Positions 21,650 to 32,035 of a DNA stretch of 64,000 nt are shown piece after piece. Source of the DNA: Aspidiotus rigidus (taxonomy: Eukaryota > Arthropoda > Insecta > Hemiptera > Diaspididae); the NCBI GenBank assembly GCA_035079385.1, contig JAVHKY010000028.1:8804001-8868000 (forward strand), given 5' to 3'. Both the position numbers and the translations under genes were made by a program. How positions within the stretch are numbered: the first letter of the stretch is position 1; the number at the start of each line of letters is the position of its first letter. The notes under the pieces are model-generated. The model saw only the letters and a list, made by a program, of their open reading frames with translations, was not told the origin of the DNA and did no database searches.

Positions 21650-24600
21650 AAATGAACTGGAGACTTTAGTAGCAATGTATCTACGTTATATTAGATCGCT
21701 ATCTTAGCTTAGGATGGTTTCCAACGACTATCTCTGTAGTGAATACTTGATGGTGTACAATAATATGGATGTATTGAAATGAAATAGCGTTAACTACCAA
21801 TTATATTCACTTGATTTCTAACCCAAACGAAATAGCCTGAAATCAGTACAAGAATGAGACAAAATTAAGGAATCCTTCCGCTACTCTTCAGCACAGTTTT
21901 TTTGTATTATACAAGGTACAGGCAATGGATCATAGAAGTATGAAATTTGTACAGAGGCAAATAATACCGTAAGAAGATTTGTGTGATGGGGAGCCCCTAA
22001 AAATTTGCCATAGGAGGGGCAGCGCGTTAAGTTTTGAGGTTCCGTCCCCCTCCGTGAAAGTAATGTGAGCAATTTCAATGTTATTGGGGTCGAATTTACA
22101 TATTTCAACCCTTCTGAATACAAATATTTCATAACTTTCATGATCCGACCATGAGGAAAGCCCCGAATTTTAATTTGAAAATTTTCATATTTTCCAATTT
22201 TTGTGGAAAATATGTAAAAATAGCGGTGTTTCTTCTCTAGACAAAATACACTTTTAAGGGTTGAGTGATGGAAGTTTAATATATAAGATTTTAAGATAAT
22301 TAATATATGAGATTTCAAGATATACTTGAGCTTTATCTGTAGACGTGGAAGGAAACTACTGTAAGCAGCAAGTATTGAGGTTATTCCAAGTTTATTACAC
22401 ATTTTTGGATTTTCTCATCTCGGTACAAACTTTGAAGCATTAAAAATTGCAGAAACGATGGCTAGAAACCACAAACAATAAACCGTTTGACCAATATGTA
22501 AGGGGGCGTGACCCTTTGTTTCGGCTCCACCGTTTGGCCGCCAACGTTTGGGCGCGAATCCTTTCAGCTCTGTATACCTTTCGCCGCCGAAATAATTCTG
22601 ACGGTTCAATTATTTTGAAATATAATTTTGAATAAAAAAGATGGATATTTAAAGAATGACTTGGAGTAAAAAATGAAAATAACTTATAAAACTCATGATA
22701 CAGTTTAAATAATACCAGCAATTACAAGTTATGTGCAATCGCTCTGAGGTATTTGATCGCGCTCCTATTTTCATAATCGCGGACGATTCGAAGGATTCTT
22801 TGATCTTTTGTTACATATTTTCTTCGTTTTTGTGGCTGGGTAGCACCGATTTCCGAATGTGTATAGTGTACATCTCAACCATTTTGCGCTGCGCGCTTCT
22901 TCACGAAGCGCTACAGACTGGGATGCGATTACCCAAAATGCTGTTGCAGGCGATGATGGCCCGCTTCAGCACTGTTATTGGTTTGGGCACTGCTTTCTGC
23001 GGTTCGTGAATGCACATTCCACGAGACGTCTTTGGCAGGCGAATCGTTTCTTTTTTTTTTATCGACGGAATTTTTCGCTATCGGAAAAAAAATCGTCCGC
23101 ATCGAAATGAATCGCGCCGAATCATTCGCGCTGAAATGATACGTCACCGTAAGGGGCGGATGCCGAGGATAATTTTTGGGTTAGAATTTAAAGTTTTTAA
23201 TAGACAAAAAATTATTTCTCTTCGATTTTTTTTCTAGGTGTGGGGAGATACAGAAGTGTATTCAAATTCATTCCCCTCTCCTTTTACAAAATTGTCTCCT
23301 GCGAGCATCTCCAACTTTCAAAACTTCCCATTTATGTGTAGAACATCGTCTCAGAATGAAATGAACGCACGAGTATTTCTTTTCTTTACAGTTGATAAAT
23401 TTGAATTTCATCGCAATCGGTGACCCCTCAAAGTACCAAGCTACAATAGAGACAGCTACTTTGCCGCTTGTTGCAAGGATATTACGGAATGCCTATAAAA
23501 TGATTTTCGCTGACGATTGGGTAGAAACTTTTTTCTATATTACCCTGCAAATTCTGAGTCCTGAAATTTCTACCAGCCCAAGCATTATTTGTACAACTTT
23601 TTTAGCATTAACGGGCGTTTATTTCTCGCCAATACCATCAAAAATGTTCAACAAATGGATCTGGTTGTGCCCAAAATAATCTTCATTTTACTACCCTGCG
23701 CAAAATTTGCCATACAAACTGCAGAAATCTCGGAATCGTAGCTCAAAATGATTTCTGTACTACAAAATCAAGTTATAGGCTTCATGCCAGAGGGGTGTAT
23801 GCATCAAACTTTCAGGAGGGATCATCGAAAGTTTTCAAATAATTCATTATCCTTTCCTATAGTATAAAATTTTTCTAGGCTTTGAGAATGTGGTGAACTA
23901 ATATAAAAATGTATGCTCTTTCTAATGCTCCAAATCAATTTTTGAAAAATGATCTATTTGTTAGAGATTTGGATCATACGCTTTTTTGAAATCAATAATT
24001 AAATTTGGCGGATACGCCTTTCCCTCAGTTACTATTGGGATGCATCTGTGTAGAAGGACGTATCGACACCGCTTACCTCTTTCGTCATCAAGCACAAAGA
24101 CGTAAGTACTGGCACGTATGCTCTTTGTCTGACCAAGATTCATTGTCATTTTGATTTTTGGCGGTTACGTCTAAGTGGAATTAGTCGATGAAATATACTC
24201 TCTTATTTTTCAAATAAGTAGAAAATATCAATATCTCAATTTTGGCGCATACGCCCCTTTGGCGTGAAGCCAACGAAGTATGTTTCAGAACTATATTCGT
24301 ATTTTTTCATACGTATACGTGTACTGAAGAAGATTACATTTGAAGAGGTAAGAAGGGGGAGGAGGGGTGACGTATGAGCTCCATTCCAACACTTTGATTA
24401 GTCGTTACTTACTCGAAATATTACTGTGTTCAGAGACTTCATTTCTAAGACGATATCTCAAGCTTGTAAATGGGAAGTTTCGAAGTTGGGTATGGATGCA
24501 GGGGTCAACTTCCTAAAAGGAGGGAAGAATGAATTCAAATGCATGTTTGTATCTCATCATTAAAAGAAAGAAGAATAAAAAAGAGGTCATAATTTAAAAG

Positions 24601-25669
24601 AAAGAAGTCATTTTTTCCATTGAGAAAACTCAGAATTTAACCCCCAAAATTTTCCCCCGGACCTGCCCAGAAAGGTAGTATTATACCTCCACCATAGGCC
24701 ATTGTTTCCAGAACACATTAGGGAACGTACCCAAAGTACTACCCAAACTACGTGACCGAATTTTTTTCGACTTCTTACCTCCCTCCGTCGTGACCATCCG
24801 TAGTATATACTGGACCCCTCCTTCACACGCACACACTAATTTTCACGTTTTCCTTTTTTTTCTCTACATATTACCCTACAGAAGAACACTTTGATATTAG
24901 AAACAGAATACGGACCTTTCAAAAGGAAAATTTTTATTCTTGTGACGTTAGTTGAAAGTTGAAAAAGTCAATTTTGGACATGTCTACTTGGTTTCGAAGG
25001 TTATATTCACAAAAAAAAAATACGTTTTCTAGTTGCAAGATTTCAAAGAAATTTAATTTTACTGCTCTAAAAATACTAAATGTTCCAGACAATTAAACCA
25101 CGTGACCAAACCCTAAAGCCTCTTCTCCCCACAGTGACCCGGTGTGGTATTTTGACAACCCCACTAAAATGGTCACTTAGTTTGGGTACGTTCTCATATC
25201 ATGATGAAAATTTTGAAATCTATCTCAATGCTGAAGATTTGTCAAATATTCTTTAAAAACTTATTATGTGACTCCTTAAGGGTCTAAATCACTCGTAAAA
25301 TTGAGCATCAATAAAATGGTACCGGAAAAAAATTTGTTCTTTGGACAGGTTCAATTAGAGACCGGTAGACCAAACCTTGCAGGATATTTGGGGATGTATG
25401 TGCAACCTATCGTACACGGCTCAGAGTTCCCCGACGGGCGATGCACAACCTTAAATGCTAACTAAGGAGGAGCAGAAGGCTCAGTGACGTACACAATCAT
25501 ATAGCTTCATTAGTTGAGGTTTCTGCAATTTTTAATGCTTCAAAATGCCTCACGTTCTGAACAGAGATTGAAACATTCAAAAAACGTATATAAAACATGA
25601 AAACTCCTCGAAACTAAGTAAGTTGCGGTAACCACTTGCCCCCCCCCCACACATAAATATTCGTTAAAA
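21650..25669. other. Gene-less stretch after array B
   Basis: 21650-22500 is the duplicated flank of the finger array. 22500-25669 has no match in unit 1 and no recognisable protein. Three near-palindromic words of the type tttggcg..tacgcc lie near 24004, 24161 and 24241. No RNA gene seen. Confidence 0.45.
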
Positions 25670-26960
25670 TATCATATTTTACCTCCACAACTACTGGAAT
25701 ATCATAGTCTTAGGCAAATTAGAGCAATATTGGAGAAAAAATCATTCCACTGGAACAAACGTTTCTCTGCTAAAAATGGTTCAGGATGTGGACCTGAACA
25801 ACATACTCCTGGAGCTTCTTCAAAATTAGTTATTCGCCTGCATCGCACGAAATTGAAATTTTATTAAAAAATGTTTCAAACAAATGTTGTTCCTCGTCGA
25901 ATTTCCTACCAAATAACATAACGTATTCAACTGTCAGCCTATACCAATTAGTGCCTTTGCCAAGGCCGTTCAAAGGAATCCCGAAATAAGTTTTTCCATA
26001 CATCTCACAAAATTGAAATTTTGTAAAAATGTTTCAAACAAAAGTTGTTCCTCGTTAAATTTGCTATAAAATGAGCTATTCAGGCTTCAGGATTTCTTCT
26101 TTCATAGGGGTCCAACTCCTCACCCCAAATATAGTCTTCCGTTTACATCTCGCGAAATTTTATTTTAAAATGTTTAAAACAAAAGTTGTTCCTCGTTACA
26201 TTTCCTACCAAAAACGCGTACAACTTCTAGCGTGGGTCAATTCGTGCCCCTGCAGAGCCTATAAAGACCGTCCAAAAGAGGCTCAAAATCAGTTTTTCGC
26301 ATCTATGTATCAATCAAAATTGAAATTTTACGAAATTATGTTTCAAATAAAAGTTATTCGTCGTCAAATTTCCTATCGAAAAACGTAGTTCATTTTCAGC
26401 CCAGGTCAATTTGTGTCCCTGCAAAGCCTGCAAAGGCCGTTCAAAAGACGCTTAAGATCAGTTTCTTCATAATATCTCCAACTTTTGTTTGAAAATTTGT
26501 AATAAAATTTCAATTTCACAAGATATAAGCAAAGGACTAATTTTGGGTGGTTTGGACCCCTACAGAAAAAGAACCTCTTGTAAGCTGAATAGCTCATTTT
26601 GTAGTAAATTTACCAAGGAACAACTTTTGTTCGAAATATTTTTCAATAAAATTTCAATTAGTGAGATGTAATATGGAACAGCCGATTCTGGGACTCTTTT
26701 AAATGGCGTTTGCAATGGCGCTAATTGGTATAGCCTGAAAGTTTAATACATTATTTGGTAGGAAATTTTGGTTGAAACATTTTTTTATAATTTCAATTTC
26801 GCGTGATCTCGTAGGCGAAAAACTAATTTTAAAGAAGCTCCGGGGAGAAAATGCGGTATGTTTAATGTTGTTCAGGACCACGTCCAGAACCATTTTCAGG
26901 AAAGAAACGTTTGCTCCAGCAAAATGTTCCTTTTTTTCCCTCTCAATTGCCTCCACTATC
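25670..26960. mobile_element. Foldback cluster of about 165-bp repeats
   Basis: Four units in reverse orientation (each with 'aaaagttgttcctcgt' or close, near 25881, 26045, 26190 and 26352) are followed from about 26490 by units in forward orientation ('aaggaacaacttttgt' near 26615, then a partial one). The outer edges also match in inverted form ('ctcctggagcttcttcaaaa' against 'ttaaagaagctccgggg'). The arms could form a long imperfect hairpin. No coding capacity. Confidence 0.6.
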
Positions 26961-27714
26961 ATGTACTGAAACTTCAATCCTGAACAATGCACTTGCCTGA
27001 AGAAGAGAATACGTAATCTTTAAATATTTTTCAGAAAAACTGGAGAATGAAATTTGGGTTACTTCTCGCGGTCGGATCTTGAAAGTAATGACGTATTTCT
27101 AATCAGTAGGGTTGAAATATGTAAACTCGACCCGAATCACTCCAATTCTACAGAGGGGAACGAAACCCCAAAAATTGGTCCCCGTTACTACTATGGCGAA
27201 TTTTGAGAAGCTCCCGATCTCTGAAGTTTTCTCTTGGTATCATTGTCCATCATTATCAAAACAATTATCAGCCACTTTTTCTTTAAGATTCACTGTTTGT
27301 CACTATACTGAGAAGAATTATCGTGCATCATGTAGGTAGGTATTCATTACTTTTTTAAAATGAAAAATGAAAAGATTCGGACCGAGCATTATGTAAATTC
27401 ACCAGCGTTGCCTGTGTAGAATACATAGACAATACTGATAAGCAAACAGTGATGTCTAAACTAAGGGTAATTTTTTTAGTTTTTCTTCAAAAAATAGTGA
27501 ATTTCGGTGTGTACATGTGAGGAACAAAACTGAAGTGCGGACAATTTTCTTTCAGATGAAAGTATTTTTGAGAGATTTAAAAAAAAAATCGGAAATTTTG
27601 CGCGATGCTACCGTTGCCCGGTCCTTATAGCTGAAGTTTTGATACGCAGGTATATCAGTGGTATCATGTACTTAAATGATATATTATCCTCCTATGTTCG
27701 AGCCGTGATAATTC
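26961..27714. other. Duplicated non-coding flank of PLE-C locus 2
   Basis: Counterpart of 9241-9999. No gene seen. Confidence 0.5.
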
Positions 27715-27950
27715 GTAAGAGAGAGGAAAGCACTTATGACCTGTAAATCAATTTTTATACATTGGACAGAGAGATCACAATAGGTTAATAAAGCAAAATA
27801 AAATAAATAGAGTTAATTTTGGTCCACAACATGTTCCGAAACGACTCGGGGTTTCATCCTCAGCGGTGTACTGAAGTAAAGCTAACGCAATAACAGGGCA
27901 ATAATGAAAGAGTCAGAGTAGCGATCATGTTGATTCATGTAGGTTGAAAT

Positions 27951-28304
27951 TCAAGAAGTACTTAACTTTCGTTCGAGATTGTTCAAACATTTCTGGTCAC
28001 TTTCGATGAAGTTATTGATTATCTCTATCTCTTCAAGACGGTCAGACGGTCTAGTAGTAGACCATTTTGACACGAGTGAAGCAGCTTCACGTGGCAGTTG
28101 CCGTTGAAATCGTGGCTGTTCCTGAGCTATGACGGAAAAGGAGGAGGCGAGTTTTGAGGTTCCTTCGCGGTAACCTAATTTATGTTCGTAGATTCGATGT
28201 CGAAGAGAATGACCAGATTGTCCCACATAGGAGCAACCGCAGGCCTTGCATGTCAGCATGTAGACACCGGAGCGTGGAAATGGGATCTTTGAAAGCAGAT
28301 ACAA
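27951..28304 (-). pseudogene. PLE-C GIY-YIG endonuclease fragment (117 codons)
   Basis: It reads RSGVYMLTCKACGCSYVGQ, then SLRHRIYEHKLGYREGTSK and later LEEIEIINNFIESD. This is the GIY-YIG fold in order, with the YVG, the Arg of R.RIYEH and the Glu of EEIEI in place. It is the C-terminal part of a PLE protein only; the RT is absent in this orientation. Confidence 0.65.
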
Positions 28305-28545
28305 GTAATTTTGATATTTTAAACTAACTAAAGAAACCCGTACGATACCCTATGCTGCAAGCTCGCAAGATTGCTGAGCTCCTGGTTCCCTACCTGGAGC
28401 GGATTCTCAGCCTCTCTTGTAGTTAAAAATTCTATCGATACAGCCGAACAGCTCCCCCCTCCACCTCCCTCCAACCACGTGACTCGTAAAACTAGTTGTT
28501 CCGCCTATTTACACGCTGATCCCTGTTGCCAAGGCCATCACAATC

Positions 28546-29003
28546 ATGGTGGAGTTATTAAAGGAAGCTGGACTAAACTCCCGCACCATTGAGAAATTCA
28601 GACTTCCAATCTCTCTCTGTCTACACGAGAACATTTGTCTCTACAATGGAAGAACCTTCCAATTCTCTGACGGGCTCCCTACGGGAGGCTGGTTACCCTT
28701 GGTAGTGGCGAACGTTTTTCTGGGTCATCTAGAGTGCAATGCGTTGGGAGGAGATTTGGCCGTCAAACACGCGATTTCTTGGAAAAGGTACGAATGAAGT
28801 GGTCCGGATGAGCAGCTGAACAAATCCGTTGTAGAGCTTAATTCCTTCGGCGAACAAATCAGCTTTGTACTTGAGATGTGTGGACTGGAGGTGAAATTCC
28901 TGGACCTAACCATTTCTCTCACTCAAGGAAACGATACACTTCTCCCCTCATTTGCCGGGTACCGGAAGCCGACATATACCGGAGTATCAACACATAACTC
29001 CTC
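28546..29003 (+). pseudogene. PLE-C reverse transcriptase, 5' part before the nested insertion
   Basis: The frames read VELLKEAGLNSRTIEKF, LYNGRTFQFSDGLPTGG and, after a break near 28797 where the YxDD box should be, GLEVKFLDLTISLTQGND. The Asp-Asp segment kept in locus 1 is deleted here. Confidence 0.65.
28992..29003. repeat. 12-bp target duplication of PLE-A1, left
   Basis: acataactcctc, repeated at 31089-31100. Unit 1 has it once at the same place (near 11300). Confidence 0.85.
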
Positions 29004-29139
29004 TATACGCGAAAAAGACGAATACTCCGAATGGAGAGTAAACCTTGCAAACCGCAGAAAATACAAAACGACGAGCGCTTTCGGTTAATAAACAATCTTC
29101 AAGCCTGAAATGAAAGCAACTGACGAACGGAGGAGAAGA

Positions 29140-29487
29140 ACAAACATTCCTCACAATGAGCTTCAGGAATTTTTCGATCTTCTGAATACTTGCTGGTCCC
29201 CTAACTACTGTAAATTTGAAGGGAAATTTTTCGAGTTCCCTGATGAAGTAGGGATCCCTATTGGATCACCTTTAGGCCTTCTTATCTCCGAAGTTTTCAT
29301 GTCTAAGTTTGAACTTGACCTTTTTTCTTCGAACCAGGTGTTACTTAATCATATTCACTATTGGCACAGGTACGTTGATGACGTTCTATGTACCTGGACT
29401 GGTCACCCAGATCTCCTTGGTGAGTTTCTGAGGTATCTCAATTCCTCGTACCCTTCCATCAAATTTACGTTGGAAATAGGGGTATTA
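29140..29487 (+). pseudogene. PLE-A1 reverse transcriptase part
   Basis: It reads FFDLLNTCWSPNYCKFEGK, VGIPIGSPLGLLISEVFMSK (RT block B), YWHRYVDDVLCTW (catalytic YVDD) and YPSIKFTLEIG. The fingers and the first catalytic Asp block (FDVVGLFPN) are missing, so this copy cannot encode an active RT. Confidence 0.8.
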
Positions 29488-30070
29488 ACAGGGAACCTGT
29501 TTTATGGGGGGCTATTTGAGAAATCTGGCGTCCGCCGTCCGCCGTCCAGCGAAAAACTTAGAAAAATTTCGACCCTCGAGCCATATATGATAGGAGAGGG
29601 ACTTACAAAAATTTCGACTCTCGAGCTATATATGACAGAAGGGGGACTTGGAAAAATTTCGACTCTCGAGCTATATATGATCGAAGGGGGACTTGGAAAA
29701 ATGTCGACCCTCGAGCCATATATGATAGGAGAGGAACTTAGAAAAATTTCGACTCTCGAGCTATATATGATAGAAGGGGGACTTGGAAAAATTTCGACTC
29801 TCGAGCCATATATGGTAGGAGGGGGACTTAGGAAAATTTCGACTCTCGAGCCATGATAGGAGAGGAACTTGGAAAAATTTCGTCTCTCGAGCAAGAAAAA
29901 TTTAGATTCTCAAACTATATTATGATAGGCTTATAGTAGGTCTAGGCCTTCTTTATACTATCTTTATCTAGGTCTAGGCTTCCTTGAATTTTCAATACCA
30001 AATCCCATTCGACTCATAAAACAGGTTCCCTGCGTTCCTCGTTTAACTTCGTTAAGGAAGCCGTCGTTTT
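29488..30070. mobile_element. Insertion with 17-bp terminal repeats carrying a 54-bp minisatellite
   Basis: The sequence cagggaacctgttttat at 29489-29505 and its perfect reverse complement at 30016-30032 bound the core; PLE-A3 shows the uninterrupted site near 39900. Inside, 29560-29890 holds about six units of 54 bp, with a ctcgag word and 'atatatgatag' in each. On the + strand the array is in frame with the RT, giving 18-residue repeats of the type KISTLELYMIEGGLG. No transposase. The exact right border (30033-30070) is uncertain. Confidence 0.65.
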
Positions 30071-30119
30071 TTCCATTAACTTTTTGGATTTATCGATCTC
30101 TATTCAGACGGTATCCATG

Positions 30120-30634
30120 AGTTTGGAATTTACAGGAAAGATACTACGACCGATGTTTTAGTCCACGGTGGTTCGTTCGGTCCTGTTGCTCACAAGATGG
30201 CTGCATTTCATGGCCTAGTTCACAGACTGACTCGTATTCCGTTGAGTCAGTCTGCTTTTAAGAAAGAAGTACTCACAATAAAACACCTGGCTAGAGTGAA
30301 TGGGGTCAATGTCGACGTTGACGTGATGGTTTGGAGAAAAGTTACAAGGAGCATTCTTGATTCCACCACCTCCCTCCCCCGAGACATGATCCGTGATCGC
30401 CGGTTGCGTTGGATCAGTCTCCCTTTTCTGGGGAAGTTCTTCCTTCAATTGGATCGGGCCCTCCACCCGTTTGGCTTCAGACCCGCGTTCTACAATCCTA
30501 CAACAGTTAAGGGGTTGTTTGTGAGACTGAAGGACCCCATACCCATTGATGAGAGGAGTGGTGTTTATAAGTTGGAATGTGGGGATTGTGGAGGCTTTTA
30601 TATTGGTGAGACCAGCCGCCAAATGTTAGAGTAG
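30120..30634 (+). pseudogene. PLE-A1 connector and start of GIY-YIG domain
   Basis: It reads HEFGIYRKDTTTDVLVHGGS and onward to FVRLKDPIPIDERSGVYKL and FYIGETSRQM. A one-base deletion at about 30105 (ctctattcagacggt) separates it from the RT frame; the same deletion is in A2 and A3. After SRQM four bases are lost, breaking the frame again. Confidence 0.75.
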
Positions 30635-30906
30635 CTGAGCACCTGAAGTCTTGGGAGAAGGGACGCTTGGGGGAGTCAGCTTTTGCGGATCATTTGATAA
30701 ACAGTGGCCACAGCTTCCGTGAGGGATCCGAAAAGCTCCTCCATGAGGAGAATTCGTACCAAAAGCGCATCGCCCTCGAGTATATAGAGATAATGCGTCA
30801 TCGCAAAACTGACGGTACCACTGTACTCAACTCGTTCATTCCGGAGGATGGCCTGATCGAACTGGTCTATGATTCACACCGTGATTTCTCGTTTAGCCAA
30901 TCTTAA
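30635..30906 (+). pseudogene. PLE-A1 end of GIY-YIG domain
   Basis: It reads GESAFADHLINSGHSF, then EYIEIMRHRKTDGTTVLNSF and ends at SFSQS. It carries the conserved His and Glu positions of the PLE-type GIY-YIG C-terminus, matching PLE-B residues 718-799. Confidence 0.75.
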
Positions 30907-30950
30907 TACATTGTTCTTCTCCTCCGTTCGTCAGTTGCTTTCATTTCAGG

Positions 30951-30981
30951 CTTGAAGATGGTTTATTAACCGAAAGCGCTC
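30951..30981 (+). ncRNA. Hammerhead-like motif of PLE-A (degenerate)
   Basis: cttgaaga is followed by a short stem (tggttt, aacc) and gaaagcgctc. PLE termini are known to carry hammerhead ribozymes with a CUGANGA core, a stem II hairpin and GAAA. Here the first core has an extra base, so activity is doubtful. The same segment lies near 40788 and, inverted, near 35525. Confidence 0.35.
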
Positions 30982-31088
30982 GTCGTTTTGTATTTTCTGC
31001 GGTTTGCAAGGTTTATTCTCCATTCGAGTATTCGTCTTTTTCGCGTATATTATGGATAGCCGTAACTTAGAGGAACGGATTCGTTCAA

Positions 31089-31100
31089 CATAACTCCTCC
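31089..31100. repeat. 12-bp target duplication of PLE-A1, right
   Basis: acataactcctc, matching 28992-29003. Confidence 0.85.
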
Positions 31101-31173
31101 TTACATGCACGGTTGCAGAAGCTAGCAGTCATACCCTCCCGCTATTAACCTCTCAAAGAAATGAAGATCAACG

Positions 31174-31760
31174 GTGTACATCGAGAATATTGCTGCGGTC
31201 AATAACATTCGAGCCGACGTGCTGTTAATGATAAATTGCGAGTGGCTTCGAAAAATGCTCCTCTCCACGAACAATATTGACAAACCCTTACCTACCATTT
31301 CTAATTCATACTCTGCGTACAGGAAGTGGGTCCAGTTGCCTTATCTAGGCCGTCCCTCGGACTTATTAGCTAAAGAGCTACGCCGCATAGGATATCGCAC
31401 GGATTTTTACTGTCTGTTTAAAATCTCAAATCTACCCATCTGAAAGATTTCATTTCCTCACTTGACGCTTCCGATGTCTACAAGTTGACATGCAAGGCCT
31501 GCGATTGCTCCTATGTGAGATAATCCGTCCGTTCTCTTTGCCGGCAAATCTATGAACATAGATTAGCTTACCCCGAAGAAACCTCAAAACCCGCCTCCTC
31601 CTTTTCCGTCATTGCACGATTTCGACGGCAACGTCCAAGTGAAGCTGCTTCACTCCTGCCAGAATGGTCCACTTCTAGACCGTCTTGAAGATATAGAGAT
31701 AATCATTAACTTCATCGAAAGTGACCAAAAAATGTTCAAACAACCTCGAACAAAAGTTAA
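31174..31760 (+). pseudogene. PLE-C connector and GIY-YIG domain, 3' part
   Basis: It reads IENIAAVNNI, CEWLRKMLLSTNNIDKPLPT and LGRPSDLLAKELRRIGYRTD, then after a stop near 31441 a diverged GIY-YIG with TCKACDCSYV. It ends with LLDRLEDIEIIINFIESDQ. It continues the arm broken by PLE-A1. Confidence 0.65.
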
Positions 31761-31860
31761 GTTGTTCTTGAATTTCAACTTACAATGTACCAACATGATC
31801 GCTACTCTCACTCTTTCATTATTGCCTTGTTATCGCGTTAGCTTTACTTCAGTACACCGC

Positions 31861-31896
31861 CTGAGGATGAAACGATAAGTCGTTTCGAAACATGTT
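31861..31896 (+). ncRNA. Hammerhead-like ribozyme motif of PLE-C
   Basis: ctgagga (31861-31867, fits CUGANGA) is followed by a seven-base-pair stem (gaaacga, loop taag, tcgtttc; 31869-31886) and gaaa (31887-31890), then catgtt. This is the core layout known for hammerhead ribozymes in PLE terminal repeats. The inverted copy at 27836-27868 keeps ctgagga but has ggaa instead of gaaa; that of locus 1 (near 10145-10180) is more decayed. Cleavage is not shown. Confidence 0.5.
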
Positions 31897-32035
31897 GCGT
31901 GTTTTTTTGGACCAAAATTAACTAGGTATCTATTTTATTTATTTTAACCTTAATCTAACCTATTGTGATCTCTCTTTGTCCGATATATAAAAATTGAGTT
32001 ACGTGTCGTGTGTACTTTTCTCTCTGTACTTGAGC

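Larger units (their letters stand above)
29004..31088 (+). mobile_element. Penelope-like element A1 (non-autonomous, broken)
   Basis: Bounded by 12-bp target duplications and confirmed by the empty site in unit 1. The left end (29005-29146) is the reverse complement of part of the right end (30912-31050); the right end alone carries a further tail, 'atggatagccgtaactta' and on to cggattcgtt. The body holds an N-terminally truncated RT, a foreign insertion (29488-30070), the connector and a GIY-YIG domain. Confidence 0.8.
27715..32035. mobile_element. Penelope-like element family C, locus 2 (inverted pair, with a nested PLE-A)
   Basis: The left arm on the minus strand (27715-28420) ends in a GIY-YIG domain; the right arm on the plus strand (28430-29003, resuming at 31089) carries RT and GIY-YIG pieces. 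The outer ends, 27730-27930 and about 31830-32030, are reverse complements of each other. PLE-A copy A1 splits the right arm at 29004-31088. Confidence 0.7.

Noticed and set aside
22731..23679. Several 60-95 codon plus-strand frames
   Set aside because: Mutually overlapping, compositionally plain, no motif; treated as non-coding.
29502..29894. Minus-strand frame over the 54-bp minisatellite
   Set aside because: Any frame without a stop in a 54-bp unit stays open; no start context or family.
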